A DNA stretch of 64,000 nucleotides from Flavobacterium frigidimaris (GTDB taxonomy: Bacteria; Bacteroidota; Bacteroidia; Flavobacteriales; Flavobacteriaceae): contig FQWG01000022.1 in assembly GCA_900129595.1 (NCBI GenBank), positions 1 through 64,000 on the forward strand, written 5' to 3'. A program made the translations under genes and the position numbers. Positions 57,491-64,000 of this stretch are shown piece by piece. The notes under the pieces were generated by a model. That model was given only the letters and a program-made list of their open reading frames with translations, was not told where the DNA came from and did no database searches. Position 1 is the stretch's first letter, and each line of letters begins with the position of its first letter.

Positions 57491-57516
57491 AAAGCCGATT
57501 TGTAGGATCGGCTTTT
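57491..57516 (+). terminator. Rho-independent terminator closing the pectin locus
   Basis: Perfect 9-bp stem AAAGCCGAT / ATCGGCTTT with a 7-base loop and a short T-run, 34 bp after the last lipoprotein gene. Confidence 0.82.
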
Positions 57517-57584
57517 GCATTTGAGAATAAAAGAATTGTAAAGATTTCTAAATAGAATATGTTGATTATTAAATTTGAGTTTAA

Positions 57585-57742
57585 TTACTGGTTTAGCGGT
57601 AAAGGACCTTATTGTGTAGCTATATCTTTGAATATAATTTATATTTTTCTTTTTTTACTGTTAAGGCGGTAAAATTTGAATAAAATATTATTTATGATTT
57701 GTAATTCATTAAAAATGATTATATTTACCGCTTAAGCAGTAA
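57585..57742. promoter_or_regulatory. Three palindromic operators at exact 70-bp spacing upstream of hipB
   Basis: 18-bp palindromic sites TTAC(T/C)G-N6-C(G/A)GTAA start at 57585, 57655 and 57725, each 70 bp apart. The last ends 2 bp before the hipB start codon. The only clear -7 box in the region, TATCTTTG (57623-57630), lies between the first and second sites. Sequence between the sites is not repeated, so this is not a simple tandem duplication. The arrangement fits HipB-type autorepression with DNA looping or cooperative binding. Confidence 0.75.
57623..57630 (+). promoter_or_regulatory. -7 box TATCTTTG of the hip operon
   Basis: Exact TAnnTTTG match between operators 1 and 2, giving a leader of about 110 bases that contains operators 2 and 3. 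Operator 1 would cover the -33 region. Confidence 0.5.
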
Positions 57743-57744
57743 TT

Positions 57745-57960
57745 ATGAGTGATTTTGATTTGGGACTGTTAATTAGAGAACATCGTAAAGCTGCTGGTCT
57801 TACACAGCTGGAATTGGCTGATCTGGCAGGTATAGGTAAAACCACGGTATTTGATGTAGAAAAAAACAAAGTGTCCGTTAGATGGGATAGCCTAAAAGCA
57901 ATCCTCAATGTTTTGAATATTGAGGTTCAATTTATAAGTCCTTTAAAAAATAACAGATGA
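57745..57960 (+). CDS. hipB: HipB-like XRE-family antitoxin/repressor
   Basis: 71 residues, nearly all a helix-turn-helix XRE domain (LIREHRKAAGLTQLELADLAGIGKTTVFDVEKNK) with a short C-terminal strand (VLNIEVQFISP). Its gene begins a three-gene operon with HipA-related products. Start ATG 57745 lies 2 bp after the third operator, so bound HipB would also block the translation start region of its own DNA. The stop codon overlaps the next start (ATGA). Expected to dimerise and repress the operon through the palindromic sites. Confidence 0.9.
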   Translation: MSDFDLGLLIREHRKAAGLTQLELADLAGIGKTTVFDVEKNKVSVRWDSLKAILNVLNIEVQFISPLKNNR

Positions 57961-58271
57961 GAAAAGCAATTATTTATGTTCATGGTGTCAGGGCAGGTGA
58001 GCTTATAGAAGAAAAGAATGGTGGATATGTATTTACGTATGATGATGCTTACTCTTTAGAGCCCGTTTCTCTTACTATGCCTGTTGATTATAAAATATAT
58101 TCTTTTTTAAATTTCCCTCCATTTTTTGAGGGATTACTTCCTGAAGGAATAATGCTGGAAGGACTCTTAAAGATAAATAAGTTAGATAAGAAAGATTATT
58201 TTTCACAGCTTATTGCTACAGGAAATGATTTGGTCGGAGCAGTAACTGTTAAAGCCGTAAGTGATGAATAG
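57957..58271 (+). CDS. hipS: HipS-like protein (separate HipA N-terminal subdomain)
   Basis: 104 residues corresponding to the N-terminal subdomain 1 of HipA (IIYVHGVRAGELIEEKNGGYVFTYDD, then PFFEGLLPEGIMLEGLL and GNDLVGAVTV). In HipA this piece is fused to the kinase; here it is a separate gene overlapping hipB by 4 bp and the kinase gene by 8 bp. This matches the HipBST type of module, in which HipS, not HipB, is the antitoxin that neutralises the kinase HipT. The assignment rests on layout and domain recognition. Confidence 0.85.
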   Translation: MRKAIIYVHGVRAGELIEEKNGGYVFTYDDAYSLEPVSLTMPVDYKIYSFLNFPPFFEGLLPEGIMLEGLLKINKLDKKDYFSQLIATGNDLVGAVTVKAVSDE

Positions 58272-59187
58272 ATGTCCGATTACCTACCAACCGTGTGGGG
58301 ATTATTTATACAGCATTGAAGGAGTAAAATTATTGTCTCCTAAATTGACATCATTTCAGAATCTTCCTTTATCAGCTGCAGAACAGAGACAGGAAGCTGC
58401 AAACAGAGCGAATAAATTATCTATTCAAGGTGTTCAACCTAAATTAAGCGCAGTACTATCGATTAAAAATCAACAATTTGAAATCGTAGATCAGTATGGT
58501 AACTTTATTATAAAACCTCAAAGCGATATATTTCCAGAATTACCCGAAAATGAAGATCTTACTATGCGTATGGCAAAAGTATACGGAATTAATGTTCCGC
58601 TTCATGGACTGGTTTATTCTAAAGATAATTCAAAATCTTATTTTATAAAGAGGTTTGATCGTTATAGTAAGGGTAGAAAACTTGCTACAGAAGATTTTGC
58701 GCAATTGACAGGAAATTCCAGAGATACCAAATATAATTTTACAATGGAGAAAATGATAAAAGTTATTGATGATTTTTGTACGTTCCCGTCAATTGAAAAA
58801 GCAGATTTTTTTAAAAGGGCATTGTTTTGCTTTATCACAGGCAATGAAGACATGCATCTCAAAAACTTTTCTTTGATAACAAGATTGGGAAAAACAACCT
58901 TAACACCTGCTTACGATTTTTTAAATTCTTCTATTGCCATTAAAAGCCCTCAGGAGGAAATGGCTCTCAAATTAAAGGGAAAGAAAAGTAATTTTAAATC
59001 AAGTGATTTCATTGATTATTTTGCAAAAGAAAGGTTAGGTTTAAGTGATAAGGTTATCGATCAGACCCTTAAAAAAATGTTTGAAAATGTTGAAAAATGG
59101 AATGAGTTAATAGAGATTTCATTTTTATCTGAAGAAATGAAAGAGAAGTATCTTAAGTTGTTGAAAGAACGATTGGGAAGATTTTAG
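58264..59187 (+). CDS. hipT: HipT-like serine/threonine kinase toxin
   Basis: 307 residues from ATG 58264; a GTG at 58261 is in frame just before it. The ATP-loop segment carries SIQGVQPKLS with S53, which corresponds to the autophosphorylation motif of HipT; the second position is Gln (Q55) rather than Ser. The catalytic loop GNEDMHLKNFS gives D196 and N201, and the metal-binding D218 is in AYDFLNSS. It lacks the HipA N-terminal subdomain, which is encoded separately upstream. Relatives phosphorylate aminoacyl-tRNA synthetases (HipA targets GltX, HipT targets TrpS); the target here is unknown. Confidence 0.88.
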   Translation: MNRCPITYQPCGDYLYSIEGVKLLSPKLTSFQNLPLSAAEQRQEAANRANKLSIQGVQPKLSAVLSIKNQQFEIVDQYGNFIIKPQSDIFPELPENEDLTMRMAKVYGINVPLHGLVYSKDNSKSYFIKRFDRYSKGRKLATEDFAQLTGNSRDTKYNFTMEKMIKVIDDFCTFPSIEKADFFKRALFCFITGNEDMHLKNFSLITRLGKTTLTPAYDFLNSSIAIKSPQEEMALKLKGKKSNFKSSDFIDYFAKERLGLSDKVIDQTLKKMFENVEKWNELIEISFLSEEMKEKYLKLLKERLGRF

Positions 59188-59213
59188 TAAGATGAATTTT
59201 AATAGTATCATTT

Positions 59214-59969
59214 ATGAAAATACAATATTGCTCAGATCTGCATCTTGAGTTTCCAGAAAATAAACAGTACATTATTCAAAATCCAATCGTGCCAAAAGCT
59301 GATGTTTTGATTATGGCCGGGGATATAATGCCTTTTGCTGGTATCGACAGGCATAAGGATTTTATTAATTATATTTCAGATCATTTTAAATTGGTTTTTT
59401 GGCTTCCGGGTAATCATGAATATTATTATTCAGACATCAACGACAGGACCGGGGTTTTGGATGAAAAGATACGTGATAATGTATTTTTGGTAAACAATAT
59501 TGTAAAAGAAGTTTCAGAAGTAGGTCTTTTATTTTCGACTCTATGGTCACGTATTTCTCCAGAAAAGCAATCGTTAATTCAGCAGAGCATGTCGGATTTT
59601 AAAATAATTAAGAATCATCAGGGATTGTTTACTCCGGATTACTATAATGTTCTTCATAAAGAAAGTCTTCAGTTTTTACAGGATGCTATAATACGATTAA
59701 ACACAACAAGAAATATTGTAGTGACACACCATGTACCAACTTTCATAAATTATCCTGAGAAGTATGTAAAGAGTAAAATTAATGAGGGATTTGTAACAAA
59801 TTTAACTGATTTTATAGAACAGAGTAATATTGATTATTGGATGTTTGGGCATCATCATTTTAATGTTGATGATTTTAAGATTGGAAACACTAAATTAATC
59901 ACTAATCAATTGGGTTATGTCAAGTATAATGAAAACGATAAATTTAGTAATAAAATTATCAACTTATAA
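59214..59969 (+). CDS. Calcineurin-like metallophosphoesterase
   Basis: 251 residues with all five metal-binding blocks of the family: SDLHLEF, AGDIM, GNHEYY, VTHHVP and GHHHFN. No signal peptide, so cytoplasmic. The substrate could be a nucleotide, a phosphoprotein or nucleic acid. It starts 26 bp after hipT on the same strand and may be part of the same transcript. A phosphatase that offsets the kinase toxin is possible but speculative; family members are very diverse. No terminator separates the two genes. Confidence 0.87.
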   Translation: MKIQYCSDLHLEFPENKQYIIQNPIVPKADVLIMAGDIMPFAGIDRHKDFINYISDHFKLVFWLPGNHEYYYSDINDRTGVLDEKIRDNVFLVNNIVKEVSEVGLLFSTLWSRISPEKQSLIQQSMSDFKIIKNHQGLFTPDYYNVLHKESLQFLQDAIIRLNTTRNIVVTHHVPTFINYPEKYVKSKINEGFVTNLTDFIEQSNIDYWMFGHHHFNVDDFKIGNTKLITNQLGYVKYNENDKFSNKIINL

Positions 59970-60155
59970 AATCTACTTTATAAAATAATCGTACAATACT
60001 AAACAGCAGGAAATAAAACTGCCGAAGTATTTTGCCTTGGCTTGGGGAGAAAAATTATAGTATTATTTTGTTTTTGCACGCTAATATTCAGAAAATTGAT
60101 GACATACTTATCTACATTTTTTTTCAATATCAACCTATTTTCAGGTTCAATTGTA

Positions 60156-60698
60156 TTAACTCTTATTATACAATAGTAGCAGTAATAGAAATAAGAATTT
60201 GATGTTAGCTTTTTCACGGATAAAAGCATACGATCTTTTCATTTGAGTTTTTACAGTATTGACAGATATATTGTAAGTTTCGGCGATTTCAGAATAACTG
60301 AGGTCATTTACAACGTGGGAAATAAAAATATTTCTTCGTGCTTCAGGAAGTAAATCCAACAACTGAAGGACTGTAACAATTTTGCTGTCGTCTTTTTTTT
60401 CAAGATTTATGATCTCCTCATGTTCAGGAATGGGTAAGTCAATTTTTTCTATATCCATTCTTTTTGCTTTTTCTACATATTGAAGGCTCAGATTTTTTAT
60501 AGCCTTAGACGCATAAGCCTTAAATGAAATGTTAATGGTTGTAGTCTGGTATTTGTTCCAAAAATAAATAAAAAAATCCTGGACAATATCCTTTGCAGCT
60601 TCCCTGTCCTTTGTGATCTGGAAAGAAACCAAGCATAAAAAAGCAAAGTTTTCTTTGTATAAGGTTTCGATATCTTTTAATTGTCCCATAGACAACAT
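60156..60698 (-). CDS. ECF RNA polymerase sigma factor (second locus)
   Basis: 180 residues; a second ATG at 60689 (MGQLKDIETLY) would remove three residues. Region 2 (about 10-75) has FLCLVSFQITKDREAAKDIVQDFFIYFW. Region 4 (about 115-165) has LPEARRNIFISHVVNDLSYSEIAETYNISVNTVKTQMKRSYAFI. The C-terminus ends in an unusual Leu-rich run (FLFLLLLLLY) that may be a short membrane-seeking tail. Divergent from the FecR gene, as in the first locus. It likely drives the STN-SusC at 62.1 kb. Confidence 0.92.
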   Translation of the reverse strand: MLSMGQLKDIETLYKENFAFLCLVSFQITKDREAAKDIVQDFFIYFWNKYQTTTINISFKAYASKAIKNLSLQYVEKAKRMDIEKIDLPIPEHEEIINLEKKDDSKIVTVLQLLDLLPEARRNIFISHVVNDLSYSEIAETYNISVNTVKTQMKRSYAFIREKANIKFLFLLLLLLYNKS

Positions 60699-60864
60699 TT
60701 CTTAAATTGTTATTAAAGATGTTATATTATTGCATAGTTAGTAAAAAAAACATTCTAAAAAAGCACTTTTGAGAAAAAATATTTTAAAATGCTGTCACCC
60801 TAAATCACTTTTTTGATAACATAACTATAACAACTGAATAATTATCAAAAAAACATAAAACAAT

Positions 60865-62022
60865 ATGGGGATTTCACCAAGCGTAATTGCAATTCTTCGA
60901 AAAGTAAGCTCTAAAGGAAATTTAGATGTTGAAAAATTCAAGGAATTAAGCCCTGAAGAACAAGATCTTATTAATAAACTATTTGAAGATGGATTGATTG
61001 ATGAGGCTTTGAATTTTATCGATTCAATAGATGTCGATAAAAATTGGGAAGAATTACAAGCTACACTTAAACAGCAAAATGCTAAACCGGTGATACCATT
61101 ATGGAAAAAAACCTTAAAGTACGCTGCTGTTTTTATTGCCCTTATTGGACTCTTTTTTATCATTCAACGCAGTACTATACATAACCCCGAAACAAAATTA
61201 TCAGACGACCGCATACAATTAGTTTTAGAAAATGGAGACATTCAAATTCTTAATGAGGACGGATCGACAGAAATTGTATCCAATAGTGGTCAGGTTCTGG
61301 GTACTCAAAAAGGAACTGAATTAAAATATAACGCCGCTGCCGGAAATAAAAAAGTAGTATACAATCAGATAAAAATTCCGAACGGAAAGACATTTAATTT
61401 AACCTTGTCAGACGGAACGCACGTTTATCTTAATGCAGGAAGTACTTTGAGATTCCCTGTAAATTTTATCAAAGGCATGAAAAGGGAAGTGTACCTTGAG
61501 GGAGAAGCTTTTTTTGAGGTAAGCAAAGATAAATTACATCCTTTTATTGTAAATGCTAATGCAATTAATGTGAAAGTTTTAGGAACGAAATTTAATGTTT
61601 CGTCTTATGCAGAAGACAAAGAAGTGAGTACAGTATTAGTTGAAGGTTCAGTGAGTTTAAATAACGATGCAAAGCCCAACGAAAAAACGATGCTTATTCC
61701 GGGATACAAAGGTGCCTGGAGTAAAACCAGCGATAAGATTTCATTAGAAAAAGTAGATACCAGTCTTTATACAAACTGGATGAAAGGTGAACTGGTCTTT
61801 AAAAATGTAGCTTTTCAAGCGATTATAAAAAAATTAGAACGCACCTATAATGTGAAGATTATAAATCATGATGAAGAATTAAACCATACTGAAATTAATG
61901 CCTCTTTCAACAAAAATATAGAAAACATAAATTCAGTAATGAACGCAATTAGCAGCGTTCGTGGATTTAACTACCAAATAACCGAAGACAAATCAATAAT
62001 AATAACCAAAAAAAGCCAATGA
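60865..62022 (+). CDS. FecR-family anti-sigma factor (second locus)
   Basis: 385 residues. A cytoplasmic helical N-terminus (1-85, FKELSPEEQDLINKLFEDGLI) is followed by one transmembrane helix (AAVFIALIGLFFII, about 92-106). The periplasmic FecR domain has DGTHVYLNAGSTLRFP, GEAFFEVSKDK and VEGSVSL. A C-terminal DUF4974-type domain (about 300-385) follows. Closely related to the FecR at 9652 in the periplasmic half but different in the sigma-binding half, as expected for a different sigma partner. Precedes an STN-SusC gene. Confidence 0.93.
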   Translation: MGISPSVIAILRKVSSKGNLDVEKFKELSPEEQDLINKLFEDGLIDEALNFIDSIDVDKNWEELQATLKQQNAKPVIPLWKKTLKYAAVFIALIGLFFIIQRSTIHNPETKLSDDRIQLVLENGDIQILNEDGSTEIVSNSGQVLGTQKGTELKYNAAAGNKKVVYNQIKIPNGKTFNLTLSDGTHVYLNAGSTLRFPVNFIKGMKREVYLEGEAFFEVSKDKLHPFIVNANAINVKVLGTKFNVSSYAEDKEVSTVLVEGSVSLNNDAKPNEKTMLIPGYKGAWSKTSDKISLEKVDTSLYTNWMKGELVFKNVAFQAIIKKLERTYNVKIINHDEELNHTEINASFNKNIENINSVMNAISSVRGFNYQITEDKSIIITKKSQ

Positions 62023-62060
62023 TATATAAGTGAAAGAAAACTGAAGACACTTAAAAAAAA

Positions 62061-62091
62061 AATCGGAAAATAGGATCAGTATTTCCCGATT
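62061..62091 (+). promoter_or_regulatory. Conserved hairpin upstream of STN-SusC (copy 2)
   Basis: AATCGGAAAATA (62061-62072) pairs with TATTTCCCGATT (62080-62091) around a 7-base loop, with a single A-C mismatch at the same stem position as in copy 1 (10936-10963). It ends 59 bp before the SusC ATG. The core CGGAAAAT...ATTTCCCG is shared; the flanks differ in compensating base pairs (C-G in copy 1, T-A in copy 2), which supports a folded RNA. Confidence 0.62.
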
Positions 62092-62150
62092 TACAGGTGA
62101 ATCAAACGACGCATAGAAATTAATCATTCAAAAACAACCTAAGCAAAATT

Positions 62151-64000
62151 ATGAAAAAAATAATTCTGAAGAGCTTTGCATGCCCATATTTTCCTAAAAT
62201 TAGTTTAAAAATGAAACTCTCGACCATCTTAATATTGGTTTCCTTGTTAAAAATCCAAGCCAGCACTTACTCTCAAAACACCAAGATTACATTGAATGTA
62301 AAAGAGACTGCCATAGGACAGATCTTTAATAAAATAGAAACTACTTCTGAATTTAGATTTTTATTCGAAAGTGGTAAAATAGATGTAAATCGGAAAATTA
62401 GTTTAGATGTAAATCAAAAAAACATTTCCGACGTGTTACAATTACTGTTTAAGGGAACAGATGTATTGTATAAAATCAACGATCGTCAGATATTGTTAAC
62501 GGTAAAGCCAAAAGTTCCTGCCGCAGCTAAAGACTCGAAAGTCCTGATCATCAAAAAGGAGCAGACTCTTGAGATAAGCGGAATTGTTTCCGACCAAAAT
62601 AAGGTACCGCTCCCAGGCGTAAATGTCCTTGTAAAAGGGACAACAATTGGCACCCAAACAGATTTAGACGGTAAGTTTACTCTAAAAGGAGTGGAAGAAA
62701 ATAGCATTTTGGTATTTACTTACCTGGGGTTTATTAATCAGGAAGTAGCGATAAAAAATAAGACAACAATCAATGTAACATTATTGGAAGATGTTGCCCA
62801 GTTAAACGAAGTAGTTTTAGTAGGATATGGCGCTGTGAAAAAGAAAGATGTTACCGGAGCTGTATCGACTATAGGCAATAAAGAACTCAATAGAGTAGGA
62901 GCCACAAGCCCGATGCAGGCATTACAGACCAATGCAGCGGGGGTAAATATTTCTCAGAAATCAGGTTCAGTAGGAAGTGATTTTAATATCCAGATTCGAG
63001 GCGCCAATTCACTCACAGGAGGAACACCTCTTTATGTGGTTGACGGAATTATGACCGATAATATCAATTTCTTAAATCCTAACGATATTCAGCGAATAGA
63101 CATACTTAAAGATGCTTCGTCAACAGCAATTTATGGTTCCCGTGGTTCTAACGGAGTTGTAATTGTGACAACATTTTCCGGAGAAGGTATGAAAAATAAA
63201 AAATCAAGTATAACCTATGCCGGTTATGTGGGAGTGCGCAGTATTACAAACATGCCGGATTTTCTTAATAGTTACGATGAAAGTGTAACATGGGCCAGAG
63301 ACAGACAAGTGGCGAGGGATTTAGTTCAGGCAAATCCTATCGTAAACTCTCCTACGTACGGATTTCCGACTGTTATAGGCGCAGACGGTACCAATTATTG
63401 GCAGGATGCTTTAGCCAACAGAAGAGGAACAGATTGGCTCGATGAATTTCTTAAACCAAGTATACAGCAAAATCACTTTATCTCCGCTAATGGCAGTAAT
63501 GACAACACAAGCTATGTAATTGGATTTGGATATCAGGGTGATACGGGTAATGCTGAAGGGCAATCGTATGAAAAATATAATTTTAAAGCCAGTGTAGATG
63601 CCCGCCCGGGTGAGAAATTTTCAATTGGAGCCAATATCAATTTAGCCTATTCTGATCGTGACCTGGTTTCACGACAAGGATATACACAGCAATTATTCAG
63701 GATGCCTACGTATGCGGCGGCAAAAGATGCCAATGGAAACACCATTCAGTCTCCTATGATAGGAATTTCAAATAATGTGAATCCGTATGCCTTTTTAGAA
63801 TCGAATTCTCAATATAATGTAGAACAGTTTAATGTTTTATCTAATTTTTATTTTGGATATAAACCTGTTAAATGGATTAGCTTAAAATCTACTTTTTCGC
63901 CTAGTGCTGTTTTTCAAAGAACAGGAGAGTATTTAGACAGATTTGCGTCACGCTCTATATCAGTGGCCAGAATGTGGAACGATAATAGGCTGTCTTATAT
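62151..64000 (+). CDS. SusC/RagA-family TonB-linked transporter with STN domain (cut by window edge)
   Basis: Open from ATG 62151 to the right edge, over 616 residues. A 20-residue basic extension precedes the signal peptide (MKLSTILILVSLLKIQASTYSQ). Then come an STN domain (about 45-115), a carboxypeptidase-regulatory-like domain (about 143-215, SGIVSDQNKVPLPGVNVLVK), the TonB-box-like NEVVLVGYGAVKKKDVTGA and a plug with PLYVVDGIM and ILKDASSTAIYGSRGSNGVVIVTT. The barrel starts at about 345. Its STN domain should signal to the FecR encoded upstream. The partner SusD and substrate genes lie beyond the window. Confidence 0.93.
   Translation, partial: MKKIILKSFACPYFPKISLKMKLSTILILVSLLKIQASTYSQNTKITLNVKETAIGQIFNKIETTSEFRFLFESGKIDVNRKISLDVNQKNISDVLQLLFKGTDVLYKINDRQILLTVKPKVPAAAKDSKVLIIKKEQTLEISGIVSDQNKVPLPGVNVLVKGTTIGTQTDLDGKFTLKGVEENSILVFTYLGFINQEVAIKNKTTINVTLLEDVAQLNEVVLVGYGAVKKKDVTGAVSTIGNKELNRVGATSPMQALQTNAAGVNISQKSGSVGSDFNIQIRGANSLTGGTPLYVVDGIMTDNINFLNPNDIQRIDILKDASSTAIYGSRGSNGVVIVTTFSGEGMKNKKSSITYAGYVGVRSITNMPDFLNSYDESVTWARDRQVARDLVQANPIVNSPTYGFPTVIGADGTNYWQDALANRRGTDWLDEFLKPSIQQNHFISANGSNDNTSYVIGFGYQGDTGNAEGQSYEKYNFKASVDARPGEKFSIGANINLAYSDRDLVSRQGYTQQLFRMPTYAAAKDANGNTIQSPMIGISNNVNPYAFLESNSQYNVEQFNVLSNFYFGYKPVKWISLKSTFSPSAVFQRTGEYLDRFASRSISVARMWNDNRLSY

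Noticed and set aside
57957..59187. Frameshifted single hipA gene
   Set aside because: The two frames have their own start codons, short overlaps typical of coupled genes and lengths matching HipS and HipT, so a natural split module is more likely than a recent frameshift.
59999..60229. 76-codon minus-strand open frame overlapping the sigma gene end
   Set aside because: Overlaps the sigma coding region in another frame and shows no recognisable features; the 186-bp gap 59970-60155 holds nothing else that I can support.

Overview
The window is AT-rich and looks like the chromosome of a Flavobacterium-like member of the Bacteroidota. Support comes from three SusC/SusD-type outer-membrane systems, two ECF sigma/FecR anti-sigma pairs, one hybrid two-component regulator, a very large protein with a type IX secretion (T9SS) C-terminal sorting domain, TAnnTTTG-type -7 promoter boxes and few Shine-Dalgarno sequences. 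No tRNA, rRNA or CRISPR array was seen.

Left part (1-8.7 kb): the N-terminal end of an ISAon1-like transposase runs off the left edge. A dispersed repeat and an ATT microsatellite follow. Next is a sensor kinase / OmpR-type regulator / small exported protein operon on the minus strand. It is divergent from a TonB-dependent receptor, and the shared promoter region carries five TTAACC boxes at 11-bp spacing. After it come a YheT-like hydrolase, a Crp/Fnr regulator and an extended-SDR reductase.

First ECF locus (8.7-25.3 kb): a sigma factor on the minus strand is divergent from a FecR anti-sigma. Then come a SusC with an STN signalling domain, a SusD lipoprotein, two TlpA-like thioredoxin-fold proteins, an M16 metallopeptidase, a DsbD-like electron carrier and a class V aminotransferase-fold enzyme. 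The gene set suggests uptake of a peptide-like, perhaps disulfide-rich, substrate with reduction and proteolysis in the periplasm; this is inference.

Pectin utilization locus (25.3-57.5 kb): a sodium/solute symporter and a GH3 enzyme are on the minus strand. The plus strand carries a hybrid two-component sensor, a lipoprotein, SusC, SusD, a DUF4957/DUF5123-like surface lipoprotein, GH43, GH105, GH28, an alpha/beta-hydrolase esterase, a CE12 acetylesterase, a 2428-residue T9SS protein that fuses a pectin methylesterase (CE8) to a pectate lyase (PL1), and a last small lipoprotein. The likely order is extracellular demethylation and lysis by the giant enzyme, import by SusCD, periplasmic deacetylation and trimming (CE12, GH105, GH28, GH43, GH3), then monosaccharide import by the symporter. 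GH43 plus GH3 fits xylogalacturonan or arabinose/xylose-decorated pectin.

Right part (57.5-64 kb): a tripartite hipB-hipS-hipT toxin-antitoxin module has three palindromic operators placed exactly 70 bp apart. It is followed by a metallophosphoesterase. A second divergent sigma/FecR pair then precedes an STN-SusC that runs off the right edge. Both STN-SusC genes are preceded at the same distance by a near-identical hairpin, CGGAAAAT...ATTTCCCG, which no annotated feature explains.
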